From: Tieghemostelium lacteum
Lineage: Eukaryota; Evosea; Eumycetozoa; Dictyosteliales; Raperosteliaceae
DNA length: 64,000 bases
NCBI GenBank assembly: GCA_001606155.1
Contig: LODT01000029.1
Location: 186,001-250,000 of the forward strand
Direction of reading: 5' to 3'
The notes below the pieces were generated by a model. That model saw only the letters and a program-made list of their open reading frames with translations, searched no databases and was not told where the DNA came from. The position numbers and the translations under genes are program-made. Positions within the stretch are counted from its first letter, which is position 1. The number at the start of each line of letters is the position of its first letter. Positions 9,723 to 21,987 of this stretch are shown here, one piece after another.

Positions 9723-12700
9723 CTAGTTTCCAGGTGTTGGTGTCATTACTTTTATCAATTGTTTTGGTAATTGTTCAATAATTCGAATTTTATCCATGTC
9801 AACTGGATTGTAAAGTTGAATTTCAGTGCATTCAGTGAATTTATAAACATCGTCACCACCACCATATGTTTTATAGACATGTTCAAATAAAAGTTCTTTA
9901 AGTTGTTGTGCATTGATATTGTGAAGTTTCAATACTGTTACATAATTTAAACTTTGTAGTGTCTTTAATGGTGCAGTTGTATGGAACCATTTTGAGAAAT
10001 CTAAATTATCGATAAAATCAATAGTCTCTTCATTGATGGTTGAATCTCCAATTTTAGTTAAACTCTCTATTGGTAATGTGAATTCATTTGGATCGTAAAC
10101 TGGTGGAATTTCACTAGCATAGTTAATGTACTGTCTCATGGTTGGATATAGAATATCCATTAGATCAATATGAGTCAATGGTTGATAACTAGTCTTGTAA
10201 TGGTTACTTATCTTTCTAGAGACCTTTTGAAGAGTTTTCAAAACATCAACTACCATATGTTTTGGTAGTTTGATTTGAAGTTTCAAACCACTGTGTAATT
10301 GAACCTTATCTGAAAGTGAACTGTCTCTGTGTTTCTCTAGAATTTGGTTTTGGTGATGAAGTTGCCATAACCATCTTGCAACAATCTCTTCTGCTATATG
10401 TTCAGTTTGACAGAATTTCTCAATGACTGATGGACAGATGGGTTCCTTCATTTGAGGGTGACAGAATATGGCATTGTGTAGGTTACTTACAGATGGTGAT
10501 AATGGTGATCCTGGTGTGACTGTTAATGAATTTGCAAGTATCTGATTGACACCAATTCTAGAGGAATAGTAAAATAAGTTCAAGTCACCTGGTACAGGGA
10601 ATGGATGAGTAACATCGGTAAGTGTTGAGAATCTATGTGCATGAGGACTAGCTGATCCAGGAGATACTAAAAGATTACATAAAATGTATTCTGAGAATCT
10701 CTTACTATCAAGATTTATGGAATTTGCATCTGTAACTGGCATTGTTCCATTAGGGTTATAAGTGCATTGGTAGATGACTAAAGGTTCTCTAGGTTCATGT
10801 TCATAGAGCAGGAAATTGGTAACTCTTTGGTAATCATTAGTACATTGAATGGCTTGTAGTAGTGATCTGGATACAAAGGCACTCTCAGGATTGAGATAGT
10901 TTTTGGTTAACAATTCAGAATATAGATGATAGTTGGTATTATAGTTTACATAGATTTCATATGTCTCTATAATCTTTTTGAAATCTTCAGTTATGAGTCT
11001 ACCACCAACACTTTTTTCAATGTCCCATAGTGTTTTATTAAATGCCACAAACTTGGTAGGATCCATAGTTGGATTGTGTTCAATTACCCATTTAATATAG
11101 GCTTTATAATACTTTTTAAGTTGATTGAGATGCCATTTCTCGTAGTCATACTTAAATTTACCACTATACGATTTAATTTGGTCTTTAAGCTTATTGATTC
11201 TGTAGAATATTTTATGAGTTTTTGAATCTATACATTCACTAACAAATAGTTTGTTGAATAGACTCTCACCATCTGGAATTACAATAAGCTTATCAACAGG
11301 TTCACGAATTCTCTCTAGGGTCTTTTCATCATGACATCCAACGCTCTTTAGACTCTTTATAGCTTCTTCAACATTTACAGTAACAACTTCAGTATTACCA
11401 TAAGACTTATATTCTTTAGAAACCTTATCAACGTTCTCAACCATTTGAATGAATGTTCTATAATCATTCCATTGATAACAATATTGGTATGCTCTAGCCT
11501 TATCATTTACATTCAAATGGTGACCAAAAACTAATGAATTAATCATTTTCTCAGCCTCTGATCTATTCTTGTTTGTACCATAGCATAGTTTGGCTAGAAG
11601 GAATCTAGCTTGCCAATTATATCTATTATACTTTAACATCTTTTCACAGATTAGAACAGATGTTTTACAACAATTAATAGCTTTACAAAGGTCACCAATT
11701 ACAATATAGTAATCCTGAACCAATTCAGTCTTCTTGTACACATGAGAGTCTTTTAGAAGAGCACTAACTGTTTTTAATAGTGGTATACCATCATTAAAAA
11801 TTGATTCAGGTTCCATTTTAATATGCACATATGCCAATAGAATTTTAGTTGCATAGTAAATTTCTTTTTCAACTGGTGTCATGGTAGCAACGGTTGGTTC
11901 TAAGGTATTAGTGAGGTAATTTTGAAGAATCTCCATTGCAAGTGGATATTGTTCCAAAATGAGATAATACAACCCTTTATGATAATCACAATCAAAGAGA
12001 ACATTGATATCTAATTTTGAGTCATCAGAGAGCTCAATAAGATTAGAAATGTGTTTTTGTGCAATGTTTAACTTGAATTTATGACCGGCATTATTAAATG
12101 CCAATTGATACCACATGGTAGATTGTAATGGATAACAAGATGCCATGTAATTATAAGAAGCTACTTTATAGATATTCTTTACCAATAGACCATATTTTGA
12201 AATGATGGATCTTATTTTTGGGAAATATTCTTGATCTATGAGATACTTATTATTCTCAATCATCAATTCAATTGGATTCTGTTGGAATACTGTATCTATC
12301 TGGTTCATTAGAATTCCTACAACTTGTGGATACAAACTCATTAGATAATCAATTGGACCAAAAGTACCAGAGTTCATAAATAGATAATGTAGAATATTTC
12401 TATTGTCCTTGTCAACTGCCATTAAGTCATTCAATGAACCATGTTTAATCAACCATTTTGTAATTTCTTCATACTTGTTCATTACAGCTACTAGTAATGG
12501 TGTTCTTTGGTGAATAGAATCTCTAATTGACAGATCAGCTGTAGGTTGATCTTTTTGCTTATACATTATTTCCAAGACCTCCAACTGATTGGTAGCAACT
12601 GCCAGGTAAATTGGTGTTTTATGCTCAATATCCTGTGCACTGATATCCATTTTCAATGTATCAACTAGATAGGTTATAAGATCTTTCTTATCTTTTTGAG

Positions 12701-15700
12701 TTCTCTTTATAGCTAAATGTAGTATAGTCTGTCCATTCAAATCAGTTGCATTATAGTCAACTTGTATTTCGACTAACCATTTAATAGTGTCAAGATGCAA
12801 TTGTCCCTCTTTCATTAGTAAATGTAAGGCTGTAGATTCACAATCTCCAGATCTAATGTGAATAGAGTAACCCTTAGCAGTTAAAGTTTTAATCAAATCT
12901 CTATTATCCATGATATAACTATTCACCAAAGCCAAAGAATAGGTTGGATCTACAAATTCCATCAATAGATTAATAATAGAAGATCCAGTATATTTTGTAA
13001 TAATTAACAAATCCAAAGCCATTCTATCATGAATTCTGTCACGTTGATTGATAAATTTATGTTTATCAACAGCTTGGTTAATGAGATATTCGATAATATC
13101 GGATTTATGAGCTCTACATGCTCTATGTAATGCAGTTTCTCCAAGGTTATTTACATGTTCTACTGAGATACCACATTCAACAAGTATTGTAATTGCCTTG
13201 AGATTTCCATACTCTGCAGCTGCAAAAATTGCAGTTTCTCCATCAGGTGTAAGAACTTTTGGATCTATATTGGTACCTAGAATTCTATTTACCCATTCTA
13301 AAGCCTTATCACTATCACGTTTACAAGCATGATAAATACCCATAGGTGAGAAATCATAGTTTCCAGAGGTGATCTTAAACATTAAAAATCCTAATTGTTC
13401 CCAATGTCCATTATGTGAGGCATGGTAGAATGCAGTATGTCCTTCAAGATCTTTAATCCAAACATTGGCTGATCTCTTCTCTACCAACTCTTTTATGATT
13501 TCTAAATGGCCGTTAATACAGGCTACCATCAGTGGGGTTCTACCATGAAAATCTACAGCATTTTTATCAGCACCTCCATCGAGTAGTGTTTTTACTGTAT
13601 AGTTTGTCCCCTTTTTAGCAGCAACATGCAGAGGAGTTTCACCTTTATACAAATCACATAGTGACTTGTTGGGAAATCTTGGTAGAAGTAGTTTTAAATT
13701 CTCATCACTCTGATGTTCACAAGCTTCATGTAATGCAGTTCTTCCCATTAGATTAGGTTCAGTTGGTGTTGCTAAACATGTATATCTGTTTAATGTACTC
13801 TTAATAGTATCAGCAGCATGTCTGTAAGTGTACTCAACTAATTTAGAGAATGTTCTAGTATGTTGATGTTTCATGAAACATACACGTGTAAAATCGTTAT
13901 CATCTCTCTTGACCGATGAATCATTTTCAGAAGATTGTGATTTTATGATTGTATTGGTTGTAGTTGTAAATGGATATTGTGAATTATTACATAATTTAAC
14001 AAATGATGAGGTGTTTAGTGTTGGATTACTAAGTGTTTCTATATAGTAAGGCATTGAATGACAGTTACGATAAACTGATACATCTGGAGACTGTAATGGT
14101 TGTGATCTATCCAGAGTATAATAGAGTACATTGGAAGTGATATCAAGGGGTGATACCTCAGTATCATTAGGCATTAAGAATCTATAACAATTTTCATTGA
14201 TTTGGTGTTTAACTGAATCTGGAATAATTTCAGTTCTACCATCAATCCAAGGTAATTCACCAAATGTATACAATGAAAATTTCTTTGATGATTTATCTTG
14301 ATAATCTGATTCATTTCTCAATAACATTTTTACAAAAGATGCAATAGAACCGTTTAGAGAGTGTCCAGTGAATACAACATTTCTATTTGGATTAGATGAA
14401 GTGATTAGAGCTGGATTGGGTTTAGGTGTTTGAGAAAGACATTTATCAGCTGTATCTTTCAATAGACCTAAAACACGTAATGTTACACTAGATGTTTTAA
14501 TTAGATTAACATCTTTATAGTCCATATCATGAGTTTCCTTAACAAATGGAAGTTTAGTTACATTATAACTAAAAATGTGAGTTTCACCAGCATGCAATGA
14601 AGTGATATTACAACCAAATGTCTTTTCACGAACTGGTATAACCTTGTTATCAGTAAATCCCCATAATCTTGCAAAATTCATAATAACTAAAATGTTTTCA
14701 GTTGCCAATTGAGAGACTTTTGCATAGATTTCCAAGTTTACTCTTTTTAGTTTATCATGTTCGTGATAGGGGTGTGCTTGTAGAGGAGGAACTCTAGATA
14801 TTCTTCCGATGGTAGGTAAGAGATGTTGAAGTACCTTGTCAGGTTGATCCAATGGAATTTGTCTATTTGGTAAATCAACTAGTTTATCTAGTACCTCCAA
14901 TGCAAAATCTTGTGTAGACACAGATATCAAAGTTTGATAATCTGTGGTACTTAAATCCAGAGGATTGATGAAATCTCTACATATAGTATTAGAGTACATT
15001 GAAATGGTATCCAAAGCTCTATCAATAGTATCCATAGTCAATACTCTAGAAAACAATTGTTTGATAAAGTATTTATCAGTGAAAGTTTTTGCCAATTGAA
15101 TAATTTGGATTTCATCTAAAGCATTGTATTTAAACAAAGCTAAAGCCAATCTCATTATTGAGTTGTGATAAGGTACTAGATTACCACCAAAATGACCAAG
15201 TAATTTCATCATTTGTAATGGAATTGCTAATGTAAAACATAAAGTTGTATGATATCTATCCAAAAGAGATTTCTTATTCTCATCCACATCAAATTGACCC
15301 TGTAGTGGTTTAAAAGGGAACTTTGCAAGAACACTCTGTAAATTAGGTATAATTACATTTGTAATTTCATAATCCTGTTTAGATATATTTGACTGTTTTA
15401 ACATGTGTGGTGTATTGGAACCATCTAAAATCTCAGTGATATTAAATCCATTTTCCTATTTAAACAATATTAGTAACTGATATAATGAATGATAATATAG
15501 TTTTATCTCTACATACTTTATAAAATCTTAAAAGATTTAAATCAGTTGGTATTATAGTTAGAGAATTTAAAGGTCTTTCATATGCTTTTGCATTTAATAT
15601 TACAAGACCATAATTTACTAAATTATTAAATATTACAGGTTCAAGTTCATAGAGTTTTCTAATGAACTCTGAGAATGTATAATCATTCTCTTGTGTAATT

Positions 15701-16175
15701 GGTACTATTGGTGATCTTTCACTGTAGAGACTCTGAGATAATTTACCCCACAATTCAGAGATGCTTGCATTCTGAAGTAACTCTACAATTTTACCAAATT
15801 TACCTTGACTCAATTGAGGCTAATAATATAAAATGTAAGATTTTAAAATCTTTGTATTGTGTGAAAATGGGGGAGGGGTATTATAAAACATACAATAATT
15901 CTTGAATTAGATCTAAGATTAAATAATCCAAAATTTAAAAAGAATCTATAGATGAAATCTAATAGAGCTGTTTTATCACCTTCTGTTACACCATTCATTG
16001 GTATGACTCTACTAACACGATCATCTTCCAACATTAGTTTACAGAGTTGAAATGTATCTAGGGTAATCAATCTCCATTGTGGCCCATATTGGAATAGTTT
16101 TAATCTAAAGTCCCATGAAAGTGTTAAATACTTTTGAATCTTTAATCTCTTTTCTTCTTCCTCTGACATTATCAA
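9723..16175 (-). CDS. Class 3 lipase-ankyrin repeat fusion protein, 2105 residues
   Basis: Three exons, 16175-15894, 15819-15517 and 15455-9723, with introns of 74 and 61 nt in phase 0, give 2105 residues. A second ATG two codons in (16169) is equally possible. Residues about 450-680 form a class 3 lipase-like alpha/beta hydrolase with a complete triad: S561 in GHSLNG, D626 in PNDTEV and H661 in CHSMPYY, plus YTFGELPWID between them. From about 765 to 1215 run a dozen or more ankyrin repeats (TPLHVAAKKG, TPLMVACINGH, TALHRACRAH). Residues about 1290-1560 look like TPR-type helices, and the last 350 residues are unrecognised. This could be a soluble lipid hydrolase steered by a protein-binding scaffold. 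That role is inference; substrate and location are unknown. Confidence 0.88.
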
Positions 16176-16583
16176 ATTTGAGTTTTAAGATTAATTATTT
16201 CAAAGGGATTTAAAATAAAATTTAAAATAAACTGTGAAAATTTCTCGATTGGTTTAAAAAAAAAAAAAATCTAATTTTTGATTATGCCACTAAAAATATC
16301 CCATTTACTCAAAAATATGATTGTCAATGCATCACAAAACAATGAATCGACGTTATTTTTTTATTTGAATGAGTGTTTATTTATTTAAATTAATTTAAAG
16401 ATTTTTTGATGTTTAATATATTATTGTATTACAAGTTGTATTTGAATTTTTAAATAAGAGGGAGAGGGATTTGATTATTTTTTTTTGTATTTTTGAGTTG
16501 AATTTATAATTCAATATTGTGACAATTTTGATTTTTGTTTGGATAAGTGAATGATGATGATGATGATGAAGGGAGAATGAATT
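16176..16583. other. Intergenic spacer with ATG microsatellite
   Basis: A 408-base spacer holding the promoter of the lipase-ankyrin gene and the 3' flank of the PP2C gene. It contains poly-A and poly-T runs and a short (ATG)n microsatellite at 16551-16569. No supported gene. Confidence 0.6.
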
Positions 16584-19021
16584 TTAAAGTAATTGTTTAC
16601 CTACTCTAAAACTTAAAACTGTACAATGATCCATTTTACCTTTATATTCCTTCATGTTATCAGGTAAAGGCTTATTTGGATTATTTTCCATAAATTCTCG
16701 AGAGGATTTAGTGATTTCTGTACAGTGATTCATGATTCTTTCAGTGATAAACTTTGGATTAATTTCACCGCCTTCAAAGAGTTTTTGTTTTAAAAAGCTG
16801 CTAGTATACTTGGCTTTAGCATCTTGAGCCTTGAGAGACTCAATATCGGACCAGTTTTCATAACCACTAATAGAGAGATCCTTTGGTAAAAGTCCCATAG
16901 TCTGAGGATCAAAATTATCATGTGCACCATCACTTACTAGGAAAATGATATCATTTTCATTGCAAGGTAGGAAATGTAAACAGAGATTTCTGAGATCTGG
17001 TTGACCATTGGCTACATAGGGCCCAAGTCTACCACCTGGATCTTTAGGATCATCGGCATTACCTCTATTGTTTTTAGTGATATCTGTGAATTTCTTTGAA
17101 CTGTGAGAATAATGGAATGCCTTACAGTCACCAACTGATGCACAAATGAAACCCCATTTAGTGGGTGGTGTATTTGGATCTTTTCCGGTACTATTTCCAG
17201 ATGCGTTATTTCCAGAGTTGCTATTGACAGTGGACTTTGTAAGATCCTTGTTGTTATTGTTATTTAGGTTATTTAATGGTACAGATTTGGAGAGATCAGT
17301 GATATTGTTGGTTCCAGAGGTAGAGGTTGCTGATGGTTTCTGTTGAAGTTCAATGAGAACACCACCAATTAGAGTTGTGGTACCTGCGTCCCAAATATCA
17401 GTCTTTCCTTCAATGATTTTATTGTGAGCATAGTTGAATGCAGATAAAATGTGGTTACCAGCGTCCTGGACAGTTTGGACATCATTAGACAATGCTTTGG
17501 ACATAAAATCTACAAAGGATATAGAAGCACGGGTAGCAGCTTCGGCTGGACGTACACCCCAACTACAACCATCAGCAACAGCTGCAATTACACGACTGGA
17601 TTGAATCTGTACACAGTAATGATCACAAATGGGATCACCATCACGTTTTGGATGTCCTGGTAAATGTGGATAAGTTGATATAGTACGTGCATAAAAGTTC
17701 TGGTTGAAACAAGAGTGAATAGTAGACTCTAGTGCATCCATAGGTGGACCATTGACAGTTGTGATAAAGCTATCGTTTTTACTGTCGGTAATGTAGAATT
17801 TTGGAAATTGGTTTTGTACACTACCAATCACAACTGGTGCTAAATCAATTCCTTGAATACTACCTGATGATCTCTGTCTTTCTAACATGGAGAGATTTGG
17901 CATGAAATCAGTATGGGTTGATTGATCTCCAAATCCATTTGGATAGATGGTAGTTTGAGTCGATTGTTGGTTGTTATTGTTGTTATTGGTGTTACCAGTC
18001 AAAGCTAATGGTTTCTTGGTTGATGAATTTACTTTTGGATCAATTAAAAGTTTCTTCAAATGCAGTGATTGGTGGTGAATCAAGTTGATTTGGTCTAGAA
18101 GTGACTTTTCAATTCTCTGACTGTTTGATAAAAGTTCTTCAAGTGAGGTATCAAGAGATTCTATAATGATTTGTTGTTGTGGTTGTTGGGAGAGGACAGC
18201 AGATAGTTGATTAGTCAATTGTTGGTGTGGTTGTTGTGAGAGATGTGATGCTGATTGTAACTTTGGTGAATTATGGTGATCATCATGTGGAATGGTATTG
18301 GGTATAGGTGATGGATTCAAATAGGCATTATCCTTCTCTTCTGTAGTTGGCAATGTTGCAAAATCCTGTAATTGTACAAGTAGATTATAATAGTTGGGAT
18401 TAGGTTTCTGATTTGACATTATCAAGTTTAGACATATATCCAAAAGTTTAAGACCCAAATGAGTGTTAGGTGGAACACACTGTTTCTTCTCTTTTAGTAG
18501 ATTTTGGTATAGTTTAGTAGCCTGTGCTATGGATTTGTGTAGTTTGTAGATGGGGTCTGCTTGTAACATGTCCTTTGAAGATGCCTCCACACGGAACTTA
18601 CTCCATTGTAAAAGTTGCTGTTGTTGTTGGTGTTGAAGTTCCTCTTCTGTTCCTGGTAATGGTGGTTTGATGAATATCAATTGGTCATTGTCCCCGAATG
18701 GGTATCCTACAACCTCAAATACACCACGATCCCATAGCATCTGTCCACATTCCACTGCTTTACTTCTGGTAATTTGTAGATTCTGTGTCAACCAATCTAC
18801 AATCTGATGTGATTTAAAATACTCTAATCCTTTGAATTTGGAATATATACCTGTATTTAAATCTCTAAGTTTTGAGATTATTAATTGTGCCTTTTTATTA
18901 TAAACACATGTTTTTTTATTATTAGAATTTTGATTTGATTGAAAAAAAAAATAAATTATATTAAATGTATTTATATTCAAATAAAACATACTTCATCTTC
19001 CTTTAGTGCTGTTGTTTCCAT
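16584..19021 (-). CDS. DEP domain-PP2C phosphatase protein
   Basis: Exons 19021-18992 (ten codons, METTALKEDE) and 18890-16584, joined across a 101-nt phase-0 intron that begins GTATGT and ends AAAAAG. The product is 778 residues. Residues about 18-85 form a DEP domain (GIYSKFKGLEYFKSHQIVDW, RGVFEVVGY), a membrane or receptor targeting module. A long Q/N/S-rich linker follows. A PP2C-type fold occupies about 420-775: AAVADGCSWG replaces the usual DGHGG, then WDAGTTTLIGG, ASVGDCKAF, FLVSDGAHDN and MDHCTVLSF. The metal-binding aspartates are kept, so activity on phosphoserine or phosphothreonine is plausible. An in-frame ATG inside the intron (18989) would give a different, less likely N-terminus. 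Confidence 0.85.
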
Positions 19022-19256
19022 TTATAATACCTGTTTATGTAATCTCTTTGATGAAAATGAGATCAAATATTTCCTAACAAGTATAAGAGTTAATTTAAAA
19101 AAAAACAAAAAAGATAAAAATAAAAATTTTTAAAAAAATCAAAAATTGAAAATAATTATTTTTTTTTTAATTTTTTTTTTTTCAAATTTCGTTTCTGATC
19201 AGATCATTTTTTCAAAGTTTGAAACTAAACCTATCTTTAAACTTTGATCAAAAAGA

Positions 19257-20530
19257 ATGTTTTTAAATAGACTATTTAAAAACAATATATCCATTCAAAA
19301 TGGGTTAATGAAAAGTTTTCAATACAGTAACAGTAGATATATAACCAATGGATATTTGTATAGCAACAACCATAAACATCGTAATTTTAGCACCTCAACA
19401 ACACCAGAACAAACAACAACAACTACAGAACAAAGAAAAAAAGAATTAAATATACCATATCAGTTTTTAACACTTACTAAAGAGCAATGGGATAGTTCTT
19501 TAGGTAAGAATACTGTCATCTCTAAATCATTAGCTGATCAATTCACATTGGTCAATAAAGACAGAACAACTCTATTAAGAAAACCAACTTTTGAATGTAT
19601 TGATTGGTTACAATCTCAAAAAGAGAGATCATTTGTAAAAGAATCCCCATTGGATTACTTTAGAATTTTAGATGGTTCTAAAGGTACTGGAAAATCAGTG
19701 GCACTTAGTCAAGTTGTATTTTGGGCAACTCAACAAAATTGGTTGGTACTATATATATCATCTGCTAATCATTTTATAAATAATGGTTCTCTTACTAAAT
19801 TTGAACAACAACCATTACTATTTCAACAAAACGATATGGCATACCCTTTCCTAAATGATTTTCTTTCACTAAATCAAGATAAATTAAAAGAAATTTCATT
19901 AAAAACTAAATTCAAAGTATGTATATATTGATATAGAAATTCAAATAATAATAACAATAATAATCATATTAATATAATTTTAAATTTCAAATAATATAGA
20001 TTAAGGGTATTAAATTTGAATCTTCACCAGAATTTACATTATATGATTTATTAAGTAAGAATCATTTTGATAGTTCATCAGAGATATTTTATCATTTCAA
20101 AAGAGAATTGAATGCAGTTACAGAATTTCCAGTATTGGTAGCAATTGATGGTTACAATTACTTTTTGAGAGCATCAGACTATGGTGATATGTTTGACCCA
20201 TCATCTCAATTCAGAACTCTACCAGTAGACAGACTATTGATACCTTCTCAATTCAAAGATATAAAGAATCACAGTCTTACCAATGGTGTAGTCGTTGCAT
20301 GCACTTCTGATGAGGTACAAAAAGAAATGATCCCTTACGAAATACCAGAGAAAGGTCATTTCATCTCTGTTGAGAGATTCTCACTATACGAATGTAGATT
20401 ATTTATAAGCTATCTATTAGAATCTGGTTTCCTAACAAAATCTCCACCACAAGAATCCATTCAATATCTTTGGCAAATGGCTTCTGGTAATCCTAGAGAA
20501 TTATGGAAACTCTTACGTATATACAATTAA
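19257..20530 (+). CDS. Mitochondrial ribosomal protein mS29 (DAP3)
   Basis: Exons 19257-19916 and 20000-20530, with an 83-nt phase-0 intron, encode 396 residues. The N-terminus is rich in Arg, Asn and Ser with few acids (MFLNRLFKNN...RYITNG...HRNFSTST), as expected for a mitochondrial presequence. A P-loop GTP-binding motif, GSKGTGKS, sits at residues 140-147, and the arrangement (DGSKGTGKS, then VAIDGYNYF, then NPRELWKLL) matches mS29/DAP3 of the mitochondrial small subunit. The role is structural and GTP-binding in mitochondrial translation. It is divergently arranged with the PP2C gene, and the two share a promoter region of about 235 bases rich in A/T. Confidence 0.88.
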
Positions 20531-20636
20531 AATAAATAACTATAGTTATCCTTTAAAAATATTTACTTTTAAAATCGCTATTAATTGAAACTTTATTTTT
20601 AATATCTCTATATCAATCTATCTTATATTACATTTT

Positions 20637-20955
20637 CTAAATTTGTTCTTGTTCTGTTGCTTTTTTACTACCTTTATTCTGTAGACCTCTTATAATCTTT
20701 TCAGCATTAAAATCCCTATTAAATGAAGTGCCTTCTGGATTTTCGGGTACTTCTTTACCTTTTACTCTGTTTCTCAATGATTTTATCTTTTCGGCATTTA
20801 CTTTACATATTTCCTAATGTTAGTCACAATTCAGAATAATTATTATAACTATTTATTCACATCATATGCATACATATTCTAGGATCAACAGAAAATGATA
20901 CATTTATTAGTAATAAAACTATAATACAAATTAATAATAGATTTTGGTGTTTCAT
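20637..20955 (-). CDS. Small secreted protein, two exons
   Basis: The ATG at 20955-20953 opens MKHQNLLLICIIVLLLINVS followed by FSVDP, a clear cleavable signal peptide. The last exon (about 20810-20637) encodes a lysine-rich tail, with VPENPEGTSFNRDFN and IIRGLQNKGS, and ends at TAG. An intron with donor GTATGC at about 20881 joins them. The nearest acceptor (TTAG at about 20812) would create a stop with that donor. A later AG (before TAAATGCC) keeps the frame and gives LNAEKIKSLRNRVKG. The exact joint is therefore unresolved. No family recognised. The length, signal peptide and basic tail suggest a secreted peptide or peptide precursor. Confidence 0.55.
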
Positions 20956-21238
20956 TGTGATTTTTATACAAATAAAAAAAAAAAAAATAAAACCATTTTA
21001 AAATTCAATTCAATTTAAATCTACAATTATTAAATTGAATTAGGTAACTGATCTAAGAAAAGAAGAGAATTGAACATGAATCATTTCATTCATTTAATGA
21101 GATAAATTCAATATTATAATTTAAAAAAAACGAATATAAATTAAAATAATTAAAATTCATATTAATTCTTCTGATGATTTTATTTGTATTGTTGTTAAAT
21201 ACAATAATAAAAATTTTGAACTAATATAAATAAAAAAG
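20956..21238. other. A+T-rich spacer before LINE fragment
   Basis: Low-complexity A/T sequence, likely the promoter of the small secreted gene on the minus strand. No open frame or RNA gene is visible. Confidence 0.5.
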
Positions 21239-21808
21239 AGTGGCTTTTGTTATTGGCGATCTACCGATGCTACTCTCGATTGTCTAACTATTTACCACTC
21301 TTTAAAATTATACTTACTTGAATTTTATTTTAAAAAACAAAAAATAATTTATGAATATCATATAAACAGTCGAATCCACCTAAAGCTGCCAACAAAATTA
21401 GTAGAGGCTATAAAGTCTATGTTAGAGGGGGCAACAACCCAAGCATATATTAGAGGTACCTTTACTAAACCATTCGCTAATGAGAGGTACTAGACAAGGT
21501 GATCCACTATCCCCAACCATCTTTGTACTGGTATTGGAATGCATGCCAGAATGATTCTAAGCCACCCAAAGATCAGTGGTCTACCAATGACAGAAGATAT
21601 ATCATACTTTGGTGTACACTGTCGACTATTCTCATTCGCAGATGACACCTTAACGATGGTAAAGGATGAAATAGAATTCGAGATAGTAGATGATATAATC
21701 AAAAGGTTCTGTTTAGCAACTTCATCAACTATCAACACGGATAAATGTGTGATAATGATGTTACAATACCGAACAGAAACACTTTTAAAAAGTACAAATC
21801 TTTGAAGA
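21239..21808 (+). mobile_element. LINE (non-LTR) reverse transcriptase fragment, broken
   Basis: The stretch carries two hallmark blocks of a non-LTR reverse transcriptase: GTRQGDPLSPTIFVLVLE at about 21487-21540 and the catalytic-type FADDTLT box at about 21636-21656. The preceding LPTKLVEAIKSMLEGATTQA matches the segment usually found before the RQGDPLSP block. The similarity is spread over three reading frames, so at least two frame changes have occurred. No endonuclease or 3' tail is present. It is therefore a decayed partial copy. The RQGDPLSP form of the motif fits L1-like or related LINEs, not LTR elements. Base composition is slightly richer in G+C than the flanks. Confidence 0.85.
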
Positions 21809-21827
21809 CAAAGACTAATATAATTTT

Positions 21828-21877
21828 TGTATGAAATGAATCAATTATTAAATTTTTGTGTAATTTCATTTCATACA
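21828..21877. repeat. 13-bp inverted repeat (hairpin) just after the LINE fragment
   Basis: TGTATGAAATGAA at 21828-21840 is matched by its exact reverse complement at 21865-21877, with a 24-base A/T-rich loop. It lies immediately downstream of the reverse transcriptase fragment and upstream of the 3' end of the SLX4-like gene. It could be a hairpin in a transcript or part of the LINE remnant. Confidence 0.6.
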
Positions 21878-21987
21878 GGCTCTAGATGGTTGTAAAATGA
21901 AATTTTTAAATGTGTTGTATAAAATTGGCTCAATGAAAGAAAAATCACGTTGGATATTTATTATTTTGTAATAACCAAATAATAGGT

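Noticed and set aside
18890-18989. In-frame start inside the PP2C first intron (MFYLNINTFN...)
   Set aside because: The sequence is A/T-run derived, and splicing of METTALKEDE onto AQLIISKL gives a normal DEP N-terminus.
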